Shown: one piece after another, positions 27,481 through 37,011 of the stretch | How positions within the stretch are numbered: position 1 is the stretch's first letter | How the letters are laid out: every line of letters starts with the position of its first letter | Assembly (NCBI RefSeq): GCF_001401805.1 | Contig: NZ_LKDW01000030.1 | Span: 1-46,716, forward strand | From: Pseudoalteromonas sp. P1-25 | Lineage (GTDB): Bacteria > Pseudomonadota > Gammaproteobacteria > Enterobacterales > Alteromonadaceae | Reading direction: 5' to 3' | Length of the DNA stretch: 46,716 nucleotides | The notes under the pieces: generated by a model | What the model saw: only the letters and a program-made list of their open reading frames with translations | What the model was told of the DNA's origin: nothing | Databases searched by the model: none | Program-made: the position numbers and the translations under genes

Positions 27481-27509
27481 AAAAAGCACGGCCTGTAAAC
27501 CGTGCTTTT
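27481..27509. terminator. Bidirectional Rho-independent terminator
   Basis: AAGCACGG (27484-27491) and CCGTGCTT (27500-27507) form a perfect 8-bp stem with loop CCTGTAAA. Four T follow on the plus strand and five on the minus strand, so it ends both parDE and rapA. Confidence 0.88.
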
Positions 27510-27575
27510 AAAATTGTAGTTTAGCTACACCTGATCTAACGACTGACAGCTATAAACTGAAAGCTCAAAAAAACC

Positions 27576-30470
27576 TTAGTGCGAAACCACAATTAAACGT
27601 ATTGCATCAAGCTTTAACTGGGCTTTTTGAATATGCGTTGTCAGCTCGCTGCGCTGCTTATCGAAGAAGGTAATTTCTTCTTGGCGAATATTAGGGTTAA
27701 TTTGCTTAAGCGCTTCAAGGCGGGCTTGTTCTTCGCCTAGGGTGCTTTGCATTTTTTCAAGAGATGCACTGCGTATAACCTCAAGCTGCTGCTGCGCCAT
27801 GTCTTTTGCGGTGTTGATCATTGGATGAACCGCACCTTGTAAAGCACCTGCTAATTTACTTGCTGTTTGGCGACCAACGGCTGAAAGCTGCTGGTTAAAG
27901 CTATCAAACGCTACATTTTCACCTAGGTTATTACTGGCTTTATCAAGCAATATGCGAATAGGCGTTGGTGGTAAAAAGCGTCCTACTTGCAGGGCTTTTG
28001 GTGCCATAGCTTCGGCTACAAAAATCAGCTCAACAAAAAAGGTGCCTGGCGGCAATTTTTTGTTTTTAAGCAAAGCAACCGATGCGCTACCAAAGTCATC
28101 ATCACAAATCATATCCATGGTGCCCTGCACCATAGGGTGATCCCAGCTAATAAAGTGGACATCTTCTTGCGAAAGGGCGGTGTCGCGGTCAAATGTCACC
28201 GTCATGCCATCATCTTTTAAGCTTGGGAACGATGCACTTAGCATATGCTCTGTTGGCTTTAAAATAATGGTGTTTTCGCCTTTGTCTTCTTGGCTTACGC
28301 CAAATGTGTCGAATACGTTGATCATGTAACTTGGTAACTCAAATTGGTTATCAAGTGCTTCAATTTCTTCTACCAATGAATCAGCTGCACCTTGGCCAGA
28401 TGAATGTAGCTCTAATAGGCGGTCACGGCCACTTTCCATTTGCTTGCGTAGCACGGCATTTTGTTTGGCTACTTGCTCAAGTAGGGGGTCGAGCTCTTCT
28501 TCATCACAATTATGAGCAGCAATGTAGTCAAGTAGGTCTTCACTAAATTCTTTATACAATAACTGGACAGTGGTTGATGTGCTTTCAAATGCATCAAGGC
28601 CTTCGTTGTACCAACGCAGTAATACTTCTTGCGCTGTATTTTCAAAATACGGCACATGAATATTAACATCTTTTGTTTGCCCAATACGGTCTAATCGACC
28701 GATACGTTGTTCAAGTAAGTCAGGGTTTAGTGGTAAATCAAATAACACTAAGTGATGTGAAAACTGGAAGTTACGTCCTTCTGAGCCAATCTCTGAACAA
28801 AGCAGTATTTGTGCGTTGTCGTATTCATCAGCAAAAAAGGCTGCCGCGCGGTCGCGCTCTATAATCGACATGCCCTCATGGAACACAGAGGCTTTTATTG
28901 CTTCACGCTCACGCAAAATTTGCTCAAGGCTGATAGCGGTTTCGGCTTTGGCACAAATAAGCAGTACTTTTTCGTGCTTTAGGGTCTTAAGTGTGTCGAT
29001 TAACCAATCTACACGTGGATCAAATGCACCCCAGCTAGCACTTTCACCTTCAAACTCTTGAAATATTTTTTCAGGGAATAGCGCGCGTTGTGCGCTTAGC
29101 TCTGCACTTTGTATACCGCTCATGCTGCCAAGTACTGACATGGCTGTTTTATATTGCTTTGGCAGTGCCATTGGATAAGCATGTAATTTACGGCTAGGGT
29201 AGCCATCAATTCCGCTGCGGCTGTTTCTAAATAAAATACGACCTGTGCCGTGACGGTCAAGCAGCATGTTAAGTATTTCTTTACGCGCCGGTAAATCACC
29301 TTGCTGCGCTTTTTCAAGCACATCGGTAATATCGGTTTCTTTTAATAGCTCAATGAGTGTGGCTTTGGCTGCATCATCAAGGGCCTGCGCTTGCAGTAGC
29401 TGATTAGCCGCTTCGGCAACGTCTTTATAGTTTGCTTCTTCTTCTTTGAATACGTCGTAGTCGTAAAATCTATCTGGGTCGAGTAATTGTAAGCGGGCAA
29501 AGTGGCTACGGTGGCCAAGTTGGTCAGGCGTTGCTGTTAATAAAATAAGCCCCGGAATATCTTGGCTAAGTTCAGCCATGCGTTGATATTCGGTGCTTGG
29601 TTTTCCGTTATTAATGCTTAAGTGGTGCGCTTCATCAACAACGAGTAAATCCCAATCAGCCAATGTGGCTTGTTCAAACCAGCGTTTTTTCTTGGTTAAA
29701 AACTCAAGGCTGGTAAGGACTAACTGCTCGGTATCAAATACGTTTGGTGAGTCGGCAAAGGCTTCATCGCAACGCTCTTCATCAAAAATAGAAAAACGTA
29801 AATTAAAGCGGCGTAGCATTTCTACTAACCATTGGTGTTGCAGGTTTTCTGGCACCACAATAAGTACACGGCTTGCTCTGCCGCTAATGATTTGTTGGTG
29901 TAGTATCATGCCTGCTTCAATGGTTTTACCAAGACCTACTTCATCTGAGAGAAGTACACGTGGGGCAAAACGTTTACCTACTTCTTGTGCAATATAAAGC
30001 TGATGCGGAATAAGGTTAGCACGCTGGCCAATTAAGCCCTTTATAGGCGATTGCTGGCGTTCAAATTGGTGTTGCCAAGTTTGGTAACGTAAGGTGTAGC
30101 GATCAAAACGATCTACTTGGCCTGCGAATAAACGATCTTGTGGCTTATTAAACTTAATAAAATGATCTAAAAAGGTCTCTTTTAGCTTTGCTTCTTCGCC
30201 GGTATCAACGCGCGTACCCACGTAACAAAGTAGTTCACCTTGCACTTCAATAGACTCTACTTCTAATTCCCATTCTTCAACGCTTTTGATCACATCACCT
30301 GGATTAAATGCCACACGGGTAACCGGTGCTTCTGCTGTAGAATAAACACGGTTTTCACCACTGGCAGGAAATAAAATGCTGACCTGGCGGCCTTCAATGG
30401 CAACTACTGTGCCTAATCCTAAATCTGACTCTGTATCACTGATCCAACGCTGACCTAAGGAAAAATTCAT
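27576..30470 (-). CDS. rapA: RNA polymerase-associated protein RapA (SWI2/SNF2 ATPase)
   Basis: A 964-residue Swi2/Snf2 ATPase (HepA) that recycles stalled RNA polymerase. The N-terminal Tudor-like domains begin SLGQRWISDTESDLGLG, almost identical to E. coli RapA. The helicase core has Walker A DEVGLGKT (176-183), DEAH and LLTATP, and a C-terminal helicase lobe with SEIGSEGRNFQF and QRIGRLDRIGQ. The frame extends 20 codons upstream, but the ATG at 30470 matches the family start and length (968 in E. coli). Confidence 0.96.
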   Translation of the reverse strand: MNFSLGQRWISDTESDLGLGTVVAIEGRQVSILFPASGENRVYSTAEAPVTRVAFNPGDVIKSVEEWELEVESIEVQGELLCYVGTRVDTGEEAKLKETFLDHFIKFNKPQDRLFAGQVDRFDRYTLRYQTWQHQFERQQSPIKGLIGQRANLIPHQLYIAQEVGKRFAPRVLLSDEVGLGKTIEAGMILHQQIISGRASRVLIVVPENLQHQWLVEMLRRFNLRFSIFDEERCDEAFADSPNVFDTEQLVLTSLEFLTKKKRWFEQATLADWDLLVVDEAHHLSINNGKPSTEYQRMAELSQDIPGLILLTATPDQLGHRSHFARLQLLDPDRFYDYDVFKEEEANYKDVAEAANQLLQAQALDDAAKATLIELLKETDITDVLEKAQQGDLPARKEILNMLLDRHGTGRILFRNSRSGIDGYPSRKLHAYPMALPKQYKTAMSVLGSMSGIQSAELSAQRALFPEKIFQEFEGESASWGAFDPRVDWLIDTLKTLKHEKVLLICAKAETAISLEQILREREAIKASVFHEGMSIIERDRAAAFFADEYDNAQILLCSEIGSEGRNFQFSHHLVLFDLPLNPDLLEQRIGRLDRIGQTKDVNIHVPYFENTAQEVLLRWYNEGLDAFESTSTTVQLLYKEFSEDLLDYIAAHNCDEEELDPLLEQVAKQNAVLRKQMESGRDRLLELHSSGQGAADSLVEEIEALDNQFELPSYMINVFDTFGVSQEDKGENTIILKPTEHMLSASFPSLKDDGMTVTFDRDTALSQEDVHFISWDHPMVQGTMDMICDDDFGSASVALLKNKKLPPGTFFVELIFVAEAMAPKALQVGRFLPPTPIRILLDKASNNLGENVAFDSFNQQLSAVGRQTASKLAGALQGAVHPMINTAKDMAQQQLEVIRSASLEKMQSTLGEEQARLEALKQINPNIRQEEITFFDKQRSELTTHIQKAQLKLDAIRLIVVSH

Positions 30471-30776
30471 GTATGTCTCGTCTATGAAGAAAAAGGCGGC
30501 TATGTTACCTGTTACATAACACCACTGCAAGGCGCTATTTGGCTCACTTTTAATTAATTTTATAAGTGCGAATTAATCCCATTAACAGTGCTAACAAATG
30601 GCTCTTTTTTAGGTAAATAAAAACTATATTGTGTTTGTAATAAAACGGACTTTTATGACAAATAGACTAAACTTAGATTATGCCTTAGCAATTAAGTATT
30701 GCAGGTTTGAATTAAGGCCCGTTTTACTTAGTTATTTTGGTATAGCATAAAAATCATAAAACGTAAGGAAAGTGCT
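30471..30776. other. Divergent spacer between rapA and the PIN-PhoH gene
   Basis: These 306 bases separate two divergent genes. They hold a likely rapA promoter at 30502-30530 and an AAGGAAAG ribosome binding site for the PhoH gene at about 30766. I see no small gene, repeat or terminator here. The middle is AT-rich and I could not place a convincing PhoH promoter. Confidence 0.5.
30502..30530 (-). promoter_or_regulatory. Probable rapA promoter
   Basis: On the minus strand TTGCAG (30530-30525), exactly 17 bases, then TAACAT (30507-30502). The start point would be near 30495, giving a leader of about 25 bases before the rapA ATG. This also argues against the longer rapA frame. Confidence 0.5.
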
Positions 30777-32174
30777 ATGGAAAAAGCTTCGAACCTTGAA
30801 AGTAAAATGTATGTGCTAGACACCAATGTATTACTCCACGAACCCCTCGCTTATTTGTCTTTCCAAGAACATAACGTTGTTATTCCCATGACTGTCTTAG
30901 AAGAGCTTGATCACATTAAAGACAGAAAACACGACGTAAGCCGCGATGCACGAGTGGCTATTCGTGGTTTAGATGAGGTATTAAAAAATGCCACACCAGA
31001 GCAAATGTTGCAGGGTGTTGCGTTGCCTAGTAATAAAAAGGCAAAGGCTGATTCAACCGGCACGCTCATTATTGTAAATGACCACCTTTTTGCAGATTCT
31101 ATTTCTGGTTTACCGGGGGATGAAAACGACCACCGCATTATTAACTGTGCCGTGTATTTACAAAAGCAGCACAGCGATTCAAAAATTGTATTGGTGACAA
31201 AAGATATAAATATGCGCCTTAAAGCCAAGGGGGCAGGCCTTAAATATGTTGAAGATTACCGTACCGACCAGCTCATTGATGATATTGCTTTATTAACCAG
31301 TGGCTATAAAAAAATAGAAGGAGACTTTTGGCAGCATGTAGGGCAATGCGAAACTCTGCAGCATGGCCGTGATACTTTTCATTATGTGGCTAAAAACTTA
31401 ATCCCAGATGTGTTTTGCAATGAGTATATACTTGATGGCAGTGAGCACTTTGCTGCGCGGGTCAAATCGTACGATAACGAACGTATTAAATTAAAAGATA
31501 TTAGTGTTGAGCGTTTAATGCACCAGCAAGCGTGGGGAGTTAAACCTAAAAATATTTACCAAGGTATGGCACTCGACGCCTTATTAGACCCCAGCATTGA
31601 GCTGGTTATTTTAACCGGCCCAGCAGGGTGCGGTAAAACATTACTGGCACTGGCCAGTGCGCTTGAAATGGTGATTGAACGTGGGATTTATGACAAGGTT
31701 ATCGTTACGCGAAATACCCCAGAAATAGCGGAGTCTATCGGTTTTTTACCAGGAACCGAAGAAGAGAAAATGGCGCCATGGTTAGCGGCAATTACCGATA
31801 CGCTTGAGGTGTTACACAAAGGCGATGAAAACCCAATTTCTAGCCGTAACTACATAATGGAAAAAGCTAATGTGCAGTTTAAGTCGGTTAACTTTATGCG
31901 TGGCCGTAGTATTCAAAACGCGGTGGTAATTTTGGATGAAAGCCAAAATTTAACTGCATCTCAGCTTAAAACCATTATTACCCGTTGTGGTGAAGGAACA
32001 AAACTAATCTGTAGCGGTAATTTAGCACAAATAGACAGCAATTATTTAACCCCTGTGACCTCCGGTCTTACTTATATTGTGGAACGCTTTAAAGACTTTG
32101 AAGGCAGTGCGACGGTGAATTTAAATGGCGTAGTGCGCAGCCGTTTGGCCTCCTTTGCAGAAGAAAATTTATAA
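30777..32174 (+). CDS. PIN-PhoH fusion ATPase (PhoH2-like)
   Basis: A 465-residue protein with an N-terminal PIN ribonuclease domain (about 10-150) and a C-terminal PhoH ATPase (about 255-460). The PIN acidic residues are visible in VLDTNVLLHE (D15) and VLEELDHIKD. The PhoH part has Walker A GPAGCGKT (281-288) and Walker B VVILDESQNL. PhoH2 proteins of this architecture have been shown elsewhere to unwind and cleave RNA. The ribosome binding site is AAGGAAAG. It is followed by a strong hairpin and a histidine kinase gene. Confidence 0.93.
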   Translation: MEKASNLESKMYVLDTNVLLHEPLAYLSFQEHNVVIPMTVLEELDHIKDRKHDVSRDARVAIRGLDEVLKNATPEQMLQGVALPSNKKAKADSTGTLIIVNDHLFADSISGLPGDENDHRIINCAVYLQKQHSDSKIVLVTKDINMRLKAKGAGLKYVEDYRTDQLIDDIALLTSGYKKIEGDFWQHVGQCETLQHGRDTFHYVAKNLIPDVFCNEYILDGSEHFAARVKSYDNERIKLKDISVERLMHQQAWGVKPKNIYQGMALDALLDPSIELVILTGPAGCGKTLLALASALEMVIERGIYDKVIVTRNTPEIAESIGFLPGTEEEKMAPWLAAITDTLEVLHKGDENPISSRNYIMEKANVQFKSVNFMRGRSIQNAVVILDESQNLTASQLKTIITRCGEGTKLICSGNLAQIDSNYLTPVTSGLTYIVERFKDFEGSATVNLNGVVRSRLASFAEENL

Positions 32175-32188
32175 CTTGCGCAGAACAA

Positions 32189-32226
32189 TTTGGCCCGATA
32201 GTCTAGTGGCTGACTATCGGGCCAAA
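32189..32226. terminator. Perfect 15-bp hairpin without T tract
   Basis: The 15-base arm at 32189-32203 (TTTGGCCCGATAGTC) is the exact reverse complement of 32212-32226, with the loop TAGTGGCT. It starts 15 bases after the PhoH stop codon and ends 14 bases before the kinase start codon. No T run follows on either strand, so it may be a non-standard terminator, an mRNA-stabilising structure or an operator. Confidence 0.55.
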
Positions 32227-32240
32227 ACTTAGGCAAAACG

Positions 32241-35200
32241 TTGAAATTTTTACCTCTAAAAGACTATTACCGCTCTTTATCTGTAGCGTTGTTTGTTCCC
32301 TTATTTGTGGCATTTTTATTGTGCTTGCATTTGTATAATATAAAAGTTGATCGCGCCATAGAAAAACGTCAAGCCGATTTTGAGCAAGTGTCAGCTCAAG
32401 TTAGTCATATCATGAGCTCGGTAAATGACTTTTTCGACAATGCCTTTATATCGTATCAACAACTGGGTGTTGAGCAATTTAATCGAAACTTACTTGAAGG
32501 TATAAATCAATACGACAATTACTACTACCGCCATTTTAGCGAACGCCGAGGTGAAATAGTGGGTAAAGGGCAGTTTGCTTTTTCTAACCGTGCGTTGATT
32601 CAGTGGCAGCAAGCTACAACCCTTAGTCCGACTTTTAATACTGCCTTATCGCTTATGCAATCCTTATCAGCCGTTGCCTATGTCGATGAAGCGGGGTTTG
32701 CGTATGTTGTGAGGCGTAACAAAAGCCAAAGCACCATGCTTAATAAAATTTTAAATGGGAGTTTTAAGCCCGCATTTTCACCTGATCAGCTTACCTCCAG
32801 CCCCATAGTAAAAATACGCGATAGCGCCTACTTTGCTATTGGCCGTAAAAAGCAGCCTAACTCGTCCAGCTACATCATTTTAATTTATGATTTAGAAGCT
32901 ATGTCTGACTGGCTTAAAAAAGTAGCACCAAGCGAAGGCGAATATGTATTTATGAACCAGTCGCATCAAGTTATAGCCAGCTCAGTAAAACAATTAAACG
33001 AAGCCGCAGCATTAAAAGACTATTGGCCTGAGCTTGCTCATGATAATGAAAAAATAAACCTAGCCAATAACACACACGCACAGTTTTTTATGCAAGCAAT
33101 GGGGAATTTGCCCATTCATGCCGCCTTTTATGAGCCGCAAATAAACGTCATCACGCCAATTAAGTATGAGGTACTTTTGGAGTTTGTATTTTTAACGTTA
33201 TTTTTAAGCTTAATGTTTGCTGTGTTTTTTTGGCTAAGCCAGCGTATTTTTGTAAGGCCAATGACGCATTTAATGCAATATTTTGAGCAAAATGATGCCC
33301 CCAAAGCCGCCCTTTCTAATTATCCCATTCCTTTAAATTGGCAGCCTTGGTTTTCTCGGGTTAAATATGTATTTGATAAAAATGCACAGTTAGTCGAGTC
33401 GTTACAAGAGGCTAATAAAGAGCTCGATGAGCAATTACAGCTGCAATCACAAAAGCTAAAACGCAGTTATGAAGCAAAAGAGCGGCATTTGGCATTATTA
33501 AATACCATGCTAAATAGTGTGCCTGATCTTATTTACTTTAAAAATATTGATGGTTCTTTTTTAGGCTGTAATAAAGCTTTTGAAGCTTATGTAGGAAAAG
33601 AGCAAGCAATTTTAGTCGGTAAACGTATTGAAGATTTAGACAGCGACGATTTACAGTTAAGCCTACTTGAAAAGCAAGTTTTGCAAACAAAAAGTAGCAT
33701 TGAACAACGCATAGATAGCACCGACAAATCTTATCAATTAACGATTGCGCCATTTTATAATGAGCACCAACATTTATTGGGCACTATGGGGATTGGGCGA
33801 GACATTACTGAACAGCAACAAACTTTATCGGCTTTAAAAGCCTCAGAATCTAAGTTTAGAAGCGCGATAGAATTTGCAGCAAACAGCGTGGTGCTGCTCT
33901 CGCTTGAACACACCATATTGCAGGTTAATAAAGCGGCTCGTAAGTTGTTTTCACAGCAAGATATTTTAACTGGTGAGCCACTAAAAATGTTATTTGATGA
34001 AGCGCAGTGGCAAGAAATAAAAAATGCGCTTTGCCATTTATTAGATGATAAAAAGCGGGTCTACCATTTAACGCTCTCGCAAGGAAAACTAACAAATTGG
34101 CTGCAGCTAAGTGTGTCGTTGGTGTGGGATGAAAATCGGGACCCTTCTTATTACGTTATTCATATTCAAGATGTCAGTGCGCTGACTAAAGCAAAGCATG
34201 ATGCAGAGCGTGCAACAATAGCCAAAAGCCGCTTTATCGCTAACTTAAGCCATGAGATACGCACGCCTCTAAACGCTGTGTTAGGGCTATTAGATATGAT
34301 AGTGGAACAGGGATTAACAAATAAGCAATTGCAACAAACTAAGCAAGCTAAAAACGCGGCGCAAAGCTTATTGTTAATGCTAAACCGGATGCTTGATTTT
34401 GCCCGTGTTGAGAGTTCGCAAGCACAAATTAAACCGGTGCCTTTTTGTTTAGTTGAACTGATTGATATTTGTGAGAGCTTAACAGCGCCCCTGTGTGAAA
34501 ATAAAGGGTTAAGCTTTAATATTGAAGTAGACCCACTCATAACTCCCGCGCTCGTTGGTGACTCGATCCGTTTACAGCAAATATTAGGTAACTTACTCAC
34601 TAATGCCGTTAAGTTTACTAATAAAGGCAGTATTACCTTAAAATTGGTACTTGAAGAAGATGATGCTTTAGATAGGCAGCGTATATCTTTTCATGTCATA
34701 GACAGTGGGGTGGGGATTGCCAAAGCAGACCAACTGCGACTGTTTGATGCGTTTACTCAAGGGGATGAATCATCTACACGTATCCACCAAGGAGTAGGGC
34801 TTGGTTTGGCCATAGTAAAGCATGGCGTTGCATTGATGGGCGGCGAAATTGCTATTAATAGTGATAAAGGCCATGGCTGTGAGTTTTACTTTACTTTATC
34901 GCTTGCAGTAGATACGGCTAAAAATAGTGTATTTATGCCTGATACATTAGCTGTTGTGAGCGATGAGACAGCACAACTAAACGAGGTTGTTAATGCTTAT
35001 TCGCAAGTGGCTGCTATTCACTTAGAAGAGGCAATACGCTACCCAATAAAGCTTGCTGACGCCCAGCAACTGATTATTGATGAAAGTACGTTGAACGATT
35101 TATTAAATGTTGAATCTATAAACGAAACGCTCAGCGCCAACGCATACCCTGTGGTTGTCGTTAATCATGAGCACACATTAGCATTGCCTTGTACTACCCA

Positions 35201-36032
35201 AATCAACGCACAGCATGTTAAAGCCTCAGCGTTAGCACAACGATTAATGAGCTTAAACGCGAATGCGGGGGATGAACACGTTGCATCAGCCAGCAATCAT
35301 GAAGCGCTAAAAAAAGATATATCGGGTTTACTTATCATGGCGGTTGATGATAACCCACTTAACTTAGACATTATTAGCAGTGTATTAAAGCAAGCCCAAG
35401 TTAATGTAGTTACAGTCACCAATGCCCCCGAGGCAATAGAGCTGCTACAAATATTAAAGCCGGATTTAATTTTGATGGATGTGCAAATGCCGCATATTGA
35501 CGGTTGCCAAGCAACACAATTAATTCGCCAACAGTTTGACGCACGCCAACTGCCTATTTTTGCTTTAACAGCACATTGTGAGCCTGCAGATGTTGAGCGT
35601 TCTCTTAATAGTGGTATGAATAAGCATTTAACAAAACCTGTGGTAGCTAAGGTTTTGATAGATGCAATTAGGGACGTAGACTTTACAAAACCTAAGTTTT
35701 ACGACCAAAACTTTGCGCTTACCCAGTTTAATTTTGATGAAACTTTACTGGCAACTATGGTCGGGAAGTTTGCAAAGTTATGTGACACCCAATTACAGCA
35801 AATTGAGGAAAATACCCAGCGGGATGAAGTGGTACGCTTAGTGCATAGCATAAAAGGGGTTGCGGGTAACTTAGGGTTTATTAGGCTTTCACTGTGTGCA
35901 AAACAATGTGAAGCGCATCTTAAAACAACTAACGAGCCTGTTCAGCAAAGTTTAAAAGAGCTGATCACACAGCTAAAACAAGTGATTATATTTATTGAAA
36001 CCTTAGGGGGACGGGATGCCGAAAAAAGCTAA
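32241..36032 (+). CDS. Hybrid sensor histidine kinase (PAS-PAS-HisKA-HATPase-REC-HPt)
   Basis: A 1263-residue membrane kinase. Order: TM1 (about 14-34), a periplasmic sensor domain of about 275 residues, TM2 (about 313-333), a coiled coil (about 375-410), PAS (about 415-530), PAS (about 535-650), HisKA with H671 in NLSHEIRTPLN, HATPase (about 775-900, with GVGIAKADQLRLF and GVGLGLAIVK), REC with D1080 in LMDVQMP, and HPt with H1202 in LVHSIKG. All phosphorelay residues are present. The start is a TTG at 32241 with AGG upstream; any later start would lose TM1. Its 3' end overlaps the response-regulator gene by 17 bases. Confidence 0.93.
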   Translation: MKFLPLKDYYRSLSVALFVPLFVAFLLCLHLYNIKVDRAIEKRQADFEQVSAQVSHIMSSVNDFFDNAFISYQQLGVEQFNRNLLEGINQYDNYYYRHFSERRGEIVGKGQFAFSNRALIQWQQATTLSPTFNTALSLMQSLSAVAYVDEAGFAYVVRRNKSQSTMLNKILNGSFKPAFSPDQLTSSPIVKIRDSAYFAIGRKKQPNSSSYIILIYDLEAMSDWLKKVAPSEGEYVFMNQSHQVIASSVKQLNEAAALKDYWPELAHDNEKINLANNTHAQFFMQAMGNLPIHAAFYEPQINVITPIKYEVLLEFVFLTLFLSLMFAVFFWLSQRIFVRPMTHLMQYFEQNDAPKAALSNYPIPLNWQPWFSRVKYVFDKNAQLVESLQEANKELDEQLQLQSQKLKRSYEAKERHLALLNTMLNSVPDLIYFKNIDGSFLGCNKAFEAYVGKEQAILVGKRIEDLDSDDLQLSLLEKQVLQTKSSIEQRIDSTDKSYQLTIAPFYNEHQHLLGTMGIGRDITEQQQTLSALKASESKFRSAIEFAANSVVLLSLEHTILQVNKAARKLFSQQDILTGEPLKMLFDEAQWQEIKNALCHLLDDKKRVYHLTLSQGKLTNWLQLSVSLVWDENRDPSYYVIHIQDVSALTKAKHDAERATIAKSRFIANLSHEIRTPLNAVLGLLDMIVEQGLTNKQLQQTKQAKNAAQSLLLMLNRMLDFARVESSQAQIKPVPFCLVELIDICESLTAPLCENKGLSFNIEVDPLITPALVGDSIRLQQILGNLLTNAVKFTNKGSITLKLVLEEDDALDRQRISFHVIDSGVGIAKADQLRLFDAFTQGDESSTRIHQGVGLGLAIVKHGVALMGGEIAINSDKGHGCEFYFTLSLAVDTAKNSVFMPDTLAVVSDETAQLNEVVNAYSQVAAIHLEEAIRYPIKLADAQQLIIDESTLNDLLNVESINETLSANAYPVVVVNHEHTLALPCTTQINAQHVKASALAQRLMSLNANAGDEHVASASNHEALKKDISGLLIMAVDDNPLNLDIISSVLKQAQVNVVTVTNAPEAIELLQILKPDLILMDVQMPHIDGCQATQLIRQQFDARQLPIFALTAHCEPADVERSLNSGMNKHLTKPVVAKVLIDAIRDVDFTKPKFYDQNFALTQFNFDETLLATMVGKFAKLCDTQLQQIEENTQRDEVVRLVHSIKGVAGNLGFIRLSLCAKQCEAHLKTTNEPVQQSLKELITQLKQVIIFIETLGGRDAEKS

Positions 36033-36921
36033 AATACTGATTGTGGATGATGATCCTCTTAATCGGCTTGTGCTTGAAAAAACACTGGGCACGGAGCATG
36101 ACGTATTTTTAGTCGAAAGCGGCGAAAAAGCGCTCACCTTTATTAAATTAAATCAGGTCGATTTAATTATTTTAGATGTGGTAATGCCAGGCATTGATGG
36201 TTACGAAGTGCTTGTGCAGCTTAAAGAAAACCCTATTACGCAATCTATCCCTATCGTGTTTATATCGGCTAATAATAGCCACACCGATGAAGCCAAAGGG
36301 CTTGAGTTAGGTGCAATGGATTACATCACTAAGCCCTTTAATGCATCTATAGTAAAAGTGAGAGTTCGTAATCAATTACTTATTAAGCAAAAAAATGATT
36401 TGCTTGAGATGCTTGCCTCCATTGATGGCTTAACAGAAATACCCAACAGGCGTTATTTAGACGAAAACCTCTCTCGCGAATGGCGCAGAAGCAAACGTAA
36501 TGGCTCATGCTTATCTGTTTTATTAATGGATATCGATCACTTTAAACGCTATAACGACTGCTATGGACATCGTGCTGGTGATGAGTGTTTAAAGCAGGTT
36601 GCGCAAGCCTTAGCAGCGCAATGTGAGCGTAGTACTGACTTTATAGCGCGTTACGGGGGGGAAGAGTTTGCAGCGGTCTTACCCGATGTTAATAAACAAC
36701 AGGCATTAGCCTTTGCACAAAAGCTAAGAAAAGCGGTAAACAATTTAAATATAGAGCACAAAGCATCTTTAAATGCAGATCATATTACAATTAGTATTGG
36801 TATTGCGAGTATGGAAAACGGCAACGCCAGTGCCGAGCAGGCTTTACTTGAACAAGCTGACCTAGGGCTATATGCCGCAAAAGATGCAGGTCGTGATCAG
36901 GTGGTTGCGCTTAACTTGTAA
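36016..36921 (+). CDS. Response regulator diguanylate cyclase (REC-GGDEF)
   Basis: A 301-residue cytosolic protein. REC (1-125) has D11-D12-D13, phospho-acceptor D54 in LDVVMPG, and K in ITKPFN. The GGDEF domain (about 135-300) has an intact active site GGEEF at 214-218 and an inhibitory I-site RSTD at 205-208, exactly five residues before it. It should therefore make c-di-GMP when phosphorylated and be subject to product inhibition. The gene begins inside the end of the hybrid kinase gene, so that kinase is the obvious phosphodonor. Confidence 0.94.
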   Translation: MPKKAKILIVDDDPLNRLVLEKTLGTEHDVFLVESGEKALTFIKLNQVDLIILDVVMPGIDGYEVLVQLKENPITQSIPIVFISANNSHTDEAKGLELGAMDYITKPFNASIVKVRVRNQLLIKQKNDLLEMLASIDGLTEIPNRRYLDENLSREWRRSKRNGSCLSVLLMDIDHFKRYNDCYGHRAGDECLKQVAQALAAQCERSTDFIARYGGEEFAAVLPDVNKQQALAFAQKLRKAVNNLNIEHKASLNADHITISIGIASMENGNASAEQALLEQADLGLYAAKDAGRDQVVALNL

Positions 36922-36923
36922 TA

Positions 36924-36950
36924 TGGCTGTGTTTTCACAAAGCCTTGTTT
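36924..36950 (+). terminator. Possible terminator after the diguanylate cyclase gene
   Basis: GGCTGTG (36925-36931) pairs with CACAAAGCC (36936-36944) around TTTT, with a two-base bulge; TTGTTT follows. It begins 3 bases after the stop codon. The stem is imperfect, so it is a moderate candidate. Confidence 0.45.
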
Positions 36951-37011
36951 AAATCGGCCCCACACATTATGTTATTACCGAGCGGGGCAACTATATTTTA
37001 CTAGCACGTTG

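Noticed and set aside
30471..30530. A 20-codon upstream extension of rapA.
   Set aside because: The E. coli start aligns with the ATG at 30470, and a likely promoter lies inside the extension.
36957..36988. GCCCC/GGGGC pair between the diguanylate cyclase and the DUF3192 gene.
   Set aside because: Only five base pairs with a loop of more than 20 bases; a nearer hairpin at 36924 is a better terminator.
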